DNA of 19,573 nt. Origin: Halocafeteria seosinensis (Eukaryota; Sar; Bigyra; Bicosoecida). A model generated the notes under the pieces. The model had not been told where the DNA came from and ran no database searches. It saw only the letters and a list, made by a program, of their open reading frames with translations. Shown here in pieces: positions 1-9,160 of the stretch. A program made the position numbers and the translations under genes. The DNA lies in contig LVLI01001063.1 in assembly GCA_001687465.1 (NCBI GenBank), forward strand, positions 1 to 19,573, written 5' to 3'. Each line of letters opens with the position of its first letter. Position 1 is the stretch's first letter.

Positions 1-305
1 AAAAAAAAAGAGGAAAGGGCTTGGGCACTGTGGCTACTGCATGTACTCATGATAAAATAAAAGCGAGTACATACAGACCAGTGCGAACCAAGTTTCATAA
101 CGATCACTGCAGCGACCCGTAATAAAGCTGCAAATCATGCTATGTGGCTCAGCCACGTAGTTAAATTATAGATAGATAGAGGTGGCAACACCTCGTCCCA
201 TGTAGTTAGTAAACTTACATCGGACATAAATTTTCACAACCGCGGTGCTTCTCAAGGCTGTGCACAGTTCGATACATGTATGACGGCATTGTGAAGTGAT
301 AACGT

Positions 306-505
306 GGTATAGAACTTTGATTTTACTTACTTCTTTCCTTGGTATCCCGCAGTGTATGACTGCAATGAGCTCCAGGCCCCGCCGCAGCCCATACAGTACC
401 ACAGGCACCCAGATTTGGCCGTCTCGGCTTGTTGTACTAGCTAGGGAACAACTGCGGAAGAGTTCTGAAAATCCAAACGCATCATGAAATTCACTGAGAT
501 ATTCA
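306..505 (-). other. possible coding exon(s) of an unresolved minus-strand gene
   Basis: Reading the minus strand from about 496 gives a coding-like frame (SEFHDAFGFSELFRS, then DGQIWVPVVLYGLRRGLELI, then AVIHCGIPRKE) that ends at a strong donor, GTAAGTAAAAT, near 328. A long pyrimidine-rich tract ending CTCAG sits just upstream at about 497, as an acceptor would. A second possible exon follows after an AG near 250 ('KHRGCENFMSDVSLLTTWDEV'), joined in phase and ending at a TAA near 163. The family is not recognised; the first exon has not been located. Confidence 0.35.
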
Positions 506-613
506 CAAACACAAAAAATACACAGATGTTAAAGGAATGGCATATGTTAATATTTTGTTACAGGGGTGAACGTCTACTTGATTGTTGCAGACAACACGTA
601 GCCGTATAGCAAC

Positions 614-719
614 CTTGTCCCGGGGAAGTAGCCTTGTCCCGGGGAAGTAAGGGCAAATTTGGGGGAGCTGAAATTACAAAAAGCTTGTCCCCAGGAAGTA
701 GCCTTGTCCCGGGGAAGTA
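614..719. repeat. 17-bp direct repeat in two tandem pairs
   Basis: CTTGTCCCGGGGAAGTA occurs at 614-630, 633-649 and 703-719 exactly and at 684-700 with two changes. Copies within each pair are joined by GC (period 19), and the pairs start 70 bp apart. Each unit contains the palindrome CCCGGG. It lies in non-coding sequence downstream of the giant gene. Confidence 0.9.
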
Positions 720-862
720 CAAAAAGGCTCCCAGGGGGGACTGACGACCGTCCCAGTCACCAGGTTAGGGAACTTTGACAAGCAGCACGTCTCGTCTCGT
801 AAGGAACGTGATTGATACAAAGTTGGAGAAAAAGAAGAAGAAAAGGCATCCTCAGTTAACGG

Positions 863-1200
863 TTAACCGCAGTGGAGTAACATCATCATCATAGTGTTTC
901 GGTGCGTGTTTTCGAATGTGCTTCCCATTTTGTAAAAGCTGTGTTGTTCGATGGCGTTCCACAGGATGTAGAACTCCATACCGTAGCCCTCAATAAAGCC
1001 ACAACAAAAACTACCAAGGGTAGTACAAGAAACCGGCACCGGATCCGGACCCGGAAGGACAACCAACGACGAAACGCAGAAACGCTGCGCTCTATTGATG
1101 ATGTAGCTCTGCCCTGCCGCGTTTGAAGCGGACTTGGACGAAAGAGTGTCCCTCCGTCATCACCGGCGCAAACAGAGCTTCTTCAAGCCATGTCAATATC
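863..1200. other. ambiguous coding potential on both strands
   Basis: A minus-strand frame, open from about 1160 to 863, contains protein-like sequence (GYGMEFYILWNAIEQHSFYK). The plus strand has an equally long frame at 902-1126 (FECASHFVKAVLFDGVPQD). A minus-strand ATG near 1163 starts MTEGHSFVQVRFKRGRAEL but soon meets TAG. The region could hold 5' exons of the gene whose later exon is at 306-505; I cannot choose between the frames. Confidence 0.25.
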
Positions 1201-1276
1201 GTGCGCGTGCATTTTGGAATATTGGTAGGATAGGATAGCCCGCCCCCGGATTTCCCGGTTATACAAGATAATGTGT

Positions 1277-4200
1277 TTATTTTAGCCCCTTTAACTTTGT
1301 GTTATGTAAAGGATTATTGGTATAACCCAAAGAATCCTCTACGCCGTTGTCTTCTTCCTTCTTTGTCTGGTCGGACGACTTACAGCTTTTCCTGCCTCGC
1401 TCGGCCAATTTGAGCGCTACCCGGAACCCTCCGATCAGACCAGCGGCCAAACCAAGGAGGGAGCTCAGTAGCTCAAACACCGTTCGTCTCCGACGAATGA
1501 CGGTCACGTCCTGAAGCGACGCAACTCTGTTCTCCCACACAATGGAAAAGGTGTCATTTAATCCGGCCGTTTCGCGCATCGAACCATCTACAGAACCAGA
1601 CAGTAGATGCCCCCGATATCCAGTGGTTGTATCTGACAATCCCTCCTTTACCGTCGGAATGAATTCCACATTATACCACTGGGACGGCTTGATTTCGCCC
1701 CCTTCTGACTGAAAATAAGTCGTTTCTTCAATCGTATGGATATTTCCTTTGGCATCCTTAAGGCGATACGTCCATAAAAACACTTCATACGCAGTCGTCG
1801 CCTGTAATTTAATGGTAAACTTATTGGGAAGAACGCAACGCCTGGTTGTACTCGTGCACTCGGCAAACCAAGTGCAAGTAAATGAGGCCGTATCGGCGGT
1901 AACTTCCGATCTCCAATTCTTGGGCATCCTTAATTGAGAGCCCTCACATACCACCTGGGTGCCTTGATGCTGGAAGTGCGTGGAAATGCCCTTCACCTCC
2001 AATGAAATCAGTTCCGTGCCTTGTGGCCGATTCGACCCTTGCACAAACTCAGTCGTTTCTGACTCGATCTTGTTATGGTTGATGTACGTGTATACGTCTT
2101 GGGCAACTAGGCCAGTCATGACGATAGCAAACACGGCCGTGACCAGGCCGCCTAACGCAGTTTTTACTTTCTGCATCATCTCCAAGTCTTCTCGATAATG
2201 ATCCTCTCCAAAAATGTCTACATGCTTAAGTGTGTTCCAATACTTAGGCCAAAAAACATAGAGAAGCCCACTCACAGTGACGACGACTAGCAAGAGAGAA
2301 CCGAAAAAAAAGAGCAACGGCTGGTTGCCAGTGTTGCTGTCTTGGGAAGTTTCCGCAGCCGCTCCGCTCGTCGCCGCTGAGCCTCCTGAACCCTCCGTGT
2401 CTCCGTCGGTGCCATCGTCTTCGGTGTCGTTCGCCATACCGAGCGAGCTATCGACAGAGGGAAGCGTACTCTTTGATAATTCGACTGACGCCCCGGGCGG
2501 GCAAACAGATCCTTCTTTACACTCACGGCATGCATCGTTACCGGGGGTCTCCGCAAATGTGCCCGCAGAGCACACGTGACACCCGGTCGCCCCCGAACTT
2601 GACACGTACCGCCCCGGCGGACAATCTCGACAGGACAAATACATATTGTACGCGGAGGAATATTTTCCTGGCCCACAGGGAACACAGCCATCACCGTTCC
2701 AGTACGTGGAAGGCCGGCACTGACAAAGGCCATCCACAATTTCTTGGGTATCCGAGGAGCAAGATTTCGGGACAGACGTACACGAGCTTTCCGATGTACT
2801 TCCTTTGGTCGATGTCGTTTTCCCCGACGGACAAACTTTGCAAAACGAGGCACTATCGGCACCAGAGTGGTTCGAATATGTGCCCAGAGGACATCTTTCA
2901 CATGTGGATAAGGTCGGCGCCCCGATCGTCATCGAAAATCGTCCCGCAGGACATTTTGTACACAAAGAACTGCCCAAAGCTGCGTAGGTTCCCGCTGGAC
3001 ATGCCCTACATTTGTCTATCGAAGCTGCCCCTGGTTCATCGTTGAAGGTTCCGCGGTCGCAAAGGGAACACGCAATACTGGTGACGCCTTTCTGCGACGA
3101 ATAGCGCCCCGTCGGACATTTCTGACACGCATCAACAGTTTGTTGCTCCTGTAGGTCGTTGAACCGTCCGGCCGTGCACGGAATCGGGCGACTGACTGCG
3201 TCTTTGAAGGAGCAATAGTGACCTTGGGGACACAAAGCAATAGAGTCTCCGTTCTGTGGACAATACCGGCCAGTTGACACGGGTTGACACGACGGTACCG
3301 TCAACCCCAACTCCGTATGCAATTCCACGTAACAAAATTGATCCCGCGGCAAACACCGCTTTGACTCAACGAGACTCGTTTTCGAATAATCCACACTTCC
3401 CAATTCTGTTTGGTCCCACGCTGTCTTGTTGACGAATCTCAGGTTGACTAAATTGACAAGTTCAAGCCGATCTACGGTTGCCTCCTTAAACGCTTCACCT
3501 CGGATGTACTTCAGACCAGCATTGCGCACTTGCATGAGTTCTATCGATGCCTGCCGAAACATGCCTTCACTAAACGCAGTCATCCGTCCACCGTTAAGGT
3601 ATACTTCATTCAGCATGGCTTTCTCAAAAACGCCTGGGTTGATCGTAGAAAAAGTGCCACCTTCCAGAGATACTGTGCCAGAACTATGGACTCGCGAAAG
3701 CGCAGCTTCACCGATCACATCAACATGACCGTACCCGAAGTTCAGATTGGTGACGACTGCTTGCTCCAATGCTTTCCATTGAAGGCATTCTAAATGCTCA
3801 AGTTCCGCTACATTCAATGCTACCATAGACGCTTTATAGAACGCGAAAGCATCAATCGATACAAGTCTACTATATTTAAACGTCAGGGTATCAACGACCA
3901 GCTCCGCAAAAGAATATCGATGCAGCATAACCGGTCCACAATTCTTGAACTTTATCGTTTGACCGCGAAATTGCTTCAATGCATCTCGTCTTACATGAAT
4001 CAAGCGCCTCGTCTCCTGCATGTCGAGAGTATGCACATAGGAATCACGAAATGCCGACTCCGCAATGTTCGCCAAGGCACTCGCTTTCGTTGTCATTTGA
4101 CCAAGAGATGCATTTGCAAAGGCAAACGGGTGGATCGTATTGAGTAAGCTCTCTGACAGGTCCAAAGACGAGACTGAGCTCCCATAAAATGAAAAGTTGC

Positions 4201-7200
4201 CCAGATGTTGTATTCCGCTTCCCGTTCCTCGAACTGTGGAGAGTGTAGCAAACTGGAAAGCGCCCGTCTCAACCGTGTCCAGCGATGCAGTCTGAAGGAG
4301 ATTCAATTCCGGAATGTCAGCCCCACGAAAGGCATAGGGGAACAAGGTTCGGACCGTGCTCCCTTGAAACGACACAGCGGTGCCGATATGCGCACTTTCA
4401 AACGAGGAAGGCCCAATATATTGCATAGACAAGCAGTTGTCGAATGTCACATGTCCAAGAGACGCAGATTGAAACGCCTCGGCCTCTATCCCTTCAATGA
4501 AGCTACTTTCGAACGACATTCTCTCAGCTATCACAGCATCTTCGAAAGCGGACGAGTTGATATGCCTGATATTGCTGCGATCAAACGCCACATTCCCTAA
4601 TACAGCGCTTTTGAAAGCCTCTGTTCCTACCCCTTCCAGATGTGGAGTATCATCCACATTTATCTTGTCGATTCGCGCGTTCTGGCAGCACCTGCTATCA
4701 AAGGACTCTATCGCACTGTGTCGCGCGGAATAAACGTCAATTGTGACGTTAGCAAGCGAGCCATTGCGAACGATAAACGAGCCGCTTTTGTCAAGAATTA
4801 TTTCCCCTACAAACGCGTTGAAAAAGGGTGTTCCCTCAATGGAACGCAAGTGGGATGAATGGCTTGCATCTATGGTTTGCACACTCGAATTGACAAACGC
4901 ACGGCCGCCTAACGACCGTAACAAAGAGTTTCGTATACGCAAAACGTGCAAACGACTATGAATGAACTGGTCATCGGAAATGGTCGACAACCGAGTCTTA
5001 TCAAAAGCAATGGCGTTTATAGACGCTCTCCAAAAGCTTTTGTCGCCCAGCTCGAACAATGAACTGTCTGCCGCCGACAGCGTGCCAGTGACGGTACTGT
5101 CGGCAAACGCACTCTCGTTGATGCGTCGGAGTCCGCTCGCATTAAACAATAAGTCATGAGTACTCGCCCCTCGAAACGCATCGTTCCCAATATCCGTGAG
5201 CGTAGCAACGTGTCTCATGTCGACGCGGTGTACTGCGGCCCCACGAAATGCGCCTTGAGGAATGTATCGAACACTGCTGCCCTGTAAGAGTAGTAACTCA
5301 TCGATGGTCGATCCCTCGAAGGCTCCCTCACCCAGTGTAACCAGATCGCTCGTGTAACGAAGGTCGAGCGTGCCTATATGTGCTTCCTGGAAGGCAAGCT
5401 TTCCTATTGTTTGCACTCTACTTTGCTGCAGCGATAACGTGCCAATCCTGGCGCGAGCGAACGCCCGGTCACCGACGGAGACAAGACTGCTGTGGTTCAG
5501 ATACAAATTGCCCACTTGGGATCGTTCAAAGAGTCCTCGCCCTATATTGACCAGCTGGCTGGTATTACTCATGTCCAGACGCGTTACAGAACTGTTGTGG
5601 AATGCGGCCTCTCCAAAACGTTCCACATGGCTTTCCGTTAACCGCAAGTCATCGATGGATGCATCTTTAAAAGCATGTCGTCCCACATGGGACAGGTAGC
5701 GAGTGCGACTCATGTCCAGACGCGTTACAGAACTGTTGTGGAATGCGGCCTCTCCAATAGTTTCCACATGACTTCCTGCGAAACGGAGGTCGTCGACGAA
5801 TGCGTCCGCAAACGCATTTTGCCCGACGTCGGAAAGCCCAGGAGTGAGGCTCAAGTCCATGAGACCTATTCGCGCCGACACAAAGGCAGCTTCGCCCAGA
5901 CGTTCCAGACTGCTTCCACTGAAACGCAGGTCGCCGATAACCGAACTCGAAAAAGCAACACTCTCGATCGTACTTAGCGAATCAGTGAGAGACATATCAA
6001 TGTATGCCACTCGTGCATTATGAAAGCAACCCTCGCTCATATTGACAACTGCGCTTCGCTGAAACGAAATGGTATCATAAACGCCTTCCATAAAGCATTC
6101 GCTTGCGACGGTTACATAACCGGTGTGATTCAAGTAAATTGTCCCTATTCGAGAACGGGCAAACGTTCTTTTACCGAGCAACTGCAACTTCGAAGAGAAG
6201 CTCAGGTCCACAACATTTATCTTAGCATGGTCAAATGCGTTTTGCTCTATTCGCCGAAGAGAAGTATCCTGTGCAACCATCTCATCCATGCGAGAGTTTG
6301 AAAACGCAAGTTCATCGATGACATGTAGTCGGCTATGCGACAAAATTAGTCGAAGGACATTTGCATACTGAAAACTGTACTTTCCCACACGTTCCACAGC
6401 ACTATGCTCAAGGTCTATATAGTCACTTATAGACGCGCCCAAGAACGCAAAGTCAGGTAGACTCGCCAAGTCGCTTTGTCGTAGCGATACCATCTGTACC
6501 TCAAGGTTAGCGAACTGGTGAGTCCCACCTAAAGTTATAAGGCTATGCTCCGCATTGGTATTCGACACATCAATCACGCGACCTTTGACATTCTCAAACA
6601 CTGAAGCCCCTATCTGATGTATGTCGGTGCCGTTCACCAGCAGGTATTGAATGGAGGAATTAAAGAAAGCATAATCACCAATATATCCCAAGATTCCCCC
6701 TTGAGCCATAAACGTTTCGACAGTGATGTCTTGAAACGCGCTTCGATTGATCGCCTCTAGATGTTGGACTTCGGAAAAGTCCATGACGCCTCCTTGCATT
6801 CCAGAGAAAGCAGCCTCACCAATCTCTGTCACATTGCTTTGACGGAATGAAATCGCATCCACACTCGTTTCCACAAAACAGTTCCTCGAGACAATCACGT
6901 TGCCACTCTGATTCAAGTAAAGCATACCGACTTCAGAACAAGTGAAAGCTCCTTTACCGAGCAACTGCAGGTTCGAGGAAAAGCTCAGGTCCAGAACATT
7001 TATTTTAGCATGGTGAAATGCGTTTGGCTCAATCCACTGGAGGCGAGTCCCTTGTGCAGCCATTTCCTCCATGTAAGAGCTTGAAAACGCAAACTCGTAA
7101 ACGGTGTTCAGCCGGCTGTGAGATAACAACAGGTGGGATACATTGGCGTAGTGGAAGCTGTATTTGCTTACGTGTTCCACAGCGCTCTCCCTCAGATCCG

Positions 7201-8953
7201 CCCCATGATTGATACGACACCCTGAAAACGCATATTCGGGCAAACTGGACAGACCGCTCCGTCGCAGCAGTACGTGGGACGCGGAGACGTTCTCAAAAAT
7301 TCTCCCTGAAACGGCTTGAAGGTTATGCGTGTCTTTCATGTCAACAGTCTCAACCCTAGAGTTGGCAAACGCGGACCCTTCTACCTCGGCCAGCTCTGTC
7401 GCATTCAAAAGAACCGTGCCAATGGACGCGTTAAGGAAGGCTTGTCTGCCGACGTAGTAGAGGCTTGATCCTTGGACATCAACAATCTCCAGATGCGCCG
7501 AACCAAATACACTGTCGTTGATTCGCACGAGCTCGGGGCACCAAGAAATAATCAGACTCTCCACGGACGCACTGCGAAACGATTCGTCTCCAATGACATT
7601 TAGACGACTGTCTGACATGTCGATCTTAACTTTGCTCATATTGCTCCTGAAGAAGCCGAGCTCGTGTATCATGACTGTGGAGCCTCCTATCTCACCGGCA
7701 GACGAGACCACCGCATCGCAAAATGCACACGTGCCGACATAGGGAGTTTGGTTGAGGACGAGACACAAATTCTCTACAAAGACATCTTGGAATGTCTGTT
7801 GCTCAACTGGAATGGTGCTATTCGCTTCCACATAGTAGTATGGAAGCTCTGCTCCGCGGCGCACAGCAGAAGCGGGCTGATAGTTGACATAGTAGGAAAA
7901 CCCGGATTCAAATTTTATGAACGAGTGTTCGTGCTCATACGCCACAACACGAAATACATCTTCCAACCCACCGCCTGGAGAATGATCTGTCAAGGGTTGT
8001 TTGGTAAAAGAAGATACATTGCGCCCGTCATTTACTAGCAGATATAGCTCGGCCCCGATCATAGCGACGACATCGGCGTATCCATCGTCATTGAGGTCTG
8101 AAATGCGAACCGGTCGAGGGGTACTGGGCTGGTCTCGAATGACCTCGTACACGTCAACGACCGAGAATTCTGATATGTTTACCCACCATACCCCGGTTAA
8201 AGCTGTTCCGTCCATGACGACATCTGCCTTACCATCGTTGTTGATATCCCTCATGTCAATTGTTTCAAAGTATTGGTCGTAAAGTTCGAAACCACGGTCG
8301 TGGAACGAGTCCCCTTGATTCTCGATCAAGGCATAACCGTCGCCTGCTGCAGCCACTACCATGTCAACGTCTCCATCAAAATCGATGTCTGTTAATGCAA
8401 AATCAAATGTGCGATCCGAAAAAATCTCAAATCTGGTAAATGTTGACGCGTTTCCTTCATTGACTAATGCGTAAAAGGGTTGTGCGCTTTGTTGGACGTA
8501 CAAAATGTCAAGATGTCCGTCCTTGTTGATATCGTGTGCCTCTAGTCGCCTTTTCACGCTATAACTTTCGGAAATTTTTTGCTGCTGTTTAATAATGACA
8601 GAGTTTGGAAACTCAGTTTCCGTGCCAGTATTTTGCAGCCATTCAATTGTCGGAGACCGCTGGAACCGATTATCCTCAACTCCGAAGACGATATCATTTA
8701 AATGGTCCCCATCTAGGTCGCCGCATGCTAAGTCCAAAACGGACACATCATCGGTATCGGGTAGACGATGAACAGTATGTGCTTCCGCGGCTCGGTGAAA
8801 CTGCGGTACTCCATAGCCTACATTCTTACTCCACTTTATAGCGTTCGTCGTGTCGTCTTGCTTATAATATACTCTATCTAAGAGTCCGTCTCCGTCGATA
8901 TCGCAAAATTGATGGCGCTTTCCTACAGGCAGTTGGGAGCTTGTTACTGTACT
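1277..8953 (-). CDS. giant FG-GAP / BspA-type LRR / cysteine-rich / transmembrane surface protein (N-terminus unresolved)
   Basis: A single uninterrupted frame is open from 8953 to TAA 1279-1277 (about 2,558 codons). There is no ATG near its upstream end (the nearest in-frame alternative start, 8746, is GTG and falls inside an FG-GAP repeat), so an upstream exon must supply the start. In order: about six FG-GAP/VCBS repeats with calcium-binding-type motifs (DIDGDGLLD, DLDGDHLND, DINKDGHLD, DIDFDGDVD, DINNDGKAD, DLNDDGYAD) to about 8000; about 60 LRRs of roughly 23 residues in the BspA/LRR_5 style ('AF..A.I..LDLS.T..L..IG'), about 7650-3400, with many N-glycosylation sequons; GCC2/GCC3 ephrin-receptor-like Cys repeats (C..CP.G.Y/F), about 3310-2480; an acidic Ser/Gly spacer; a transmembrane helix near 2280; a second near 2120 and a third near 1445 flanking a Cys-containing segment; and a short Lys-rich tail. 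Expected at the cell surface; an adhesion or recognition role is inferred. Confidence 0.9.
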   Translation of the reverse strand, partial: STVTSSQLPVGKRHQFCDIDGDGLLDRVYYKQDDTTNAIKWSKNVGYGVPQFHRAAEAHTVHRLPDTDDVSVLDLACGDLDGDHLNDIVFGVEDNRFQRSPTIEWLQNTGTETEFPNSVIIKQQQKISESYSVKRRLEAHDINKDGHLDILYVQQSAQPFYALVNEGNASTFTRFEIFSDRTFDFALTDIDFDGDVDMVVAAAGDGYALIENQGDSFHDRGFELYDQYFETIDMRDINNDGKADVVMDGTALTGVWWVNISEFSVVDVYEVIRDQPSTPRPVRISDLNDDGYADVVAMIGAELYLLVNDGRNVSSFTKQPLTDHSPGGGLEDVFRVVAYEHEHSFIKFESGFSYYVNYQPASAVRRGAELPYYYVEANSTIPVEQQTFQDVFVENLCLVLNQTPYVGTCAFCDAVVSSAGEIGGSTVMIHELGFFRSNMSKVKIDMSDSRLNVIGDESFRSASVESLIISWCPELVRINDSVFGSAHLEIVDVQGSSLYYVGRQAFLNASIGTVLLNATELAEVEGSAFANSRVETVDMKDTHNLQAVSGRIFENVSASHVLLRRSGLSSLPEYAFSGCRINHGADLRESAVEHVSKYSFHYANVSHLLLSHSRLNTVYEFAFSSSYMEEMAAQGTRLQWIEPNAFHHAKINVLDLSFSSNLQLLGKGAFTCSEVGMLYLNQSGNVIVSRNCFVETSVDAISFRQSNVTEIGEAAFSGMQGGVMDFSEVQHLEAINRSAFQDITVETFMAQGGILGYIGDYAFFNSSIQYLLVNGTDIHQIGASVFENVKGRVIDVSNTNAEHSLITLGGTHQFANLEVQMVSLRQSDLASLPDFAFLGASISDYIDLEHSAVERVGKYSFQYANVLRLILSHSRLHVIDELAFSNSRMDEMVAQDTSLRRIEQNAFDHAKINVVDLSFSSKLQLLGKRTFARSRIGTIYLNHTGYVTVASECFMEGVYDTISFQRSAVVNMSEGCFHNARVAYIDMSLTDSLSTIESVAFSSSVIGDLRFSGSSLERLGEAAFVSARIGLMDLSLTPGLSDVGQNAFADAFVDDLRFAGSHVETIGEAAFHNSSVTRLDMSRTRYLSHVGRHAFKDASIDDLRLTESHVERFGEAAFHNSSVTRLDMSNTSQLVNIGRGLFERSQVGNLYLNHSSLVSVGDRAFARARIGTLSLQQSRVQTIGKLAFQEAHIGTLDLRYTSDLVTLGEGAFEGSTIDELLLLQGSSVRYIPQGAFRGAAVHRVDMRHVATLTDIGNDAFRGASTHDLLFNASGLRRINESAFADSTVTGTLSAADSSLFELGDKSFWRASINAIAFDKTRLSTISDDQFIHSRLHVLRIRNSLLRSLGGRAFVNSSVQTIDASHSSHLRSIEGTPFFNAFVGEIILDKSGSFIVRNGSLANVTIDVYSARHSAIESFDSRCCQNARIDKINVDDTPHLEGVGTEAFKSAVLGNVAFDRSNIRHINSSAFEDAVIAERMSFESSFIEGIEAEAFQSASLGHVTFDNCLSMQYIGPSSFESAHIGTAVSFQGSTVRTLFPYAFRGADIPELNLLQTASLDTVETGAFQFATLSTVRGTGSGIQHLGNFSFYGSSVSSLDLSESLLNTIHPFAFANASLGQMTTKASALANIAESAFRDSYVHTLDMQETRRLIHVRRDALKQFRGQTIKFKNCGPVMLHRYSFAELVVDTLTFKYSRLVSIDAFAFYKASMVALNVAELEHLECLQWKALEQAVVTNLNFGYGHVDVIGEAALSRVHSSGTVSLEGGTFSTINPGVFEKAMLNEVYLNGGRMTAFSEGMFRQASIELMQVRNAGLKYIRGEAFKEATVDRLELVNLVNLRFVNKTAWDQTELGSVDYSKTSLVESKRCLPRDQFCYVELHTELGLTVPSCQPVSTGRYCPQNGDSIALCPQGHYCSFKDAVSRPIPCTAGRFNDLQEQQTVDACQKCPTGRYSSQKGVTSIACSLCDRGTFNDEPGAASIDKCRACPAGTYAALGSSLCTKCPAGRFSMTIGAPTLSTCERCPLGTYSNHSGADSASFCKVCPSGKTTSTKGSTSESSCTSVPKSCSSDTQEIVDGLCQCRPSTYWNGDGCVPCGPGKYSSAYNMYLSCRDCPPGRYVSSSGATGCHVCSAGTFAETPGNDACRECKEGSVCPPGASVELSKSTLPSVDSSLGMANDTEDDGTDGDTEGSGGSAATSGAAAETSQDSNTGNQPLLFFFGSLLLVVVTVSGLLYVFWPKYWNTLKHVDIFGEDHYREDLEMMQKVKTALGGLVTAVFAIVMTGLVAQDVYTYINHNKIESETTEFVQGSNRPQGTELISLEVKGISTHFQHQGTQVVCEGSQLRMPKNWRSEVTADTASFTCTWFAECTSTTRRCVLPNKFTIKLQATTAYEVFLWTYRLKDAKGNIHTIEETTYFQSEGGEIKPSQWYNVEFIPTVKEGLSDTTTGYRGHLLSGSVDGSMRETAGLNDTFSIVWENRVASLQDVTVIRRRRTVFELLSSLLGLAAGLIGGFRVALKLAERGRKSCKSSDQTKKEEDNGVEDSLGYTNNPLHNTKLKGLK
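5567..5757. repeat. identical 50-bp direct repeat, period 141 bp
   Basis: Positions 5567-5616 and 5708-5757 are identical over 50 bp. The offset of 141 bp is exactly 47 codons, i.e. two LRR units ('EAAFHNSSVTRLDMS' occurs twice). Perfect identity including third codon positions implies recent duplication or gene conversion within the LRR array. Confidence 0.9.
6020..7295. repeat. diverged segmental duplication within the LRR region (offset 783 bp)
   Basis: About 490 bp at 6020-6510 is paralogous to 6800-7295, with a constant offset of 783 bp (261 codons). Matching peptides include 'HAKINVVDLSFSSKLQLLGK' and 'HAKINVLDLSFSSNLQLLGK'. The two copies have diverged moderately in both DNA and protein and keep the reading frame, so this is an older block duplication of about seven LRRs. 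Confidence 0.85.
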
Positions 8954-9113
8954 TTATGTAAAGGGTACTGTACACTCGACAACAGTTCCTTGAAGTTGAA
9001 GCGCAGTCGCAAACCTTGCATAAACGATGCCCTACAGAGCGAAATTGTGATCCCATTTGGGTACGTATCAGCAGCAAACTGTTTTGTCTATCGCATTGAT
9101 GGCCAGATCTTAC

Positions 9114-9160
9114 CTAGTAGTGTCCACAGCGGAGCATACGCTCACCAGCGCCACCCATGC
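9114..9160 (-). other. candidate signal-peptide exon of the giant LRR protein
   Basis: The minus-strand frame reads AWVALVSVCSAVDTT and then a GTAAGAT donor (exon end 9114). This is a hydrophobic run with a small-residue cleavage-like end, as in a secretory signal. It would join in phase at acceptors ending at 8952 or 8940, giving a 162- or 174-nt intron. No ATG precedes it in frame; a TGA lies at 9163-9161, and an AG just after it (9161-9160) could be an acceptor from a still earlier exon. Confidence 0.35.

Noticed and set aside
168-181. ATAG/GATA short tandem repeat
   Set aside because: Ordinary microsatellite of three to four units with no sign of function.
614-719. CRISPR-like array
   Set aside because: The repeats are spaced by 2 bp or by an irregular gap rather than uniform spacers, and the context is eukaryotic.
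2866-2878. tRNA T-loop-like GGTTCGAAT
   Set aside because: It lies within the Cys-rich coding frame and no cloverleaf can be drawn around it.
2287-3045. 204-codon minus ORF and 190-codon plus ORF across the Cys-rich region
   Set aside because: They are out-of-frame shadows of the GCC2/GCC3 repeats; the main frame shows the regular Cys spacing.
3426-5208. Many plus-strand ORFs of 60-130 codons opposite the LRR region
   Set aside because: They mirror the repeat structure of the minus-strand LRR gene, have no independent domain features, and lie wholly inside a validated frame.
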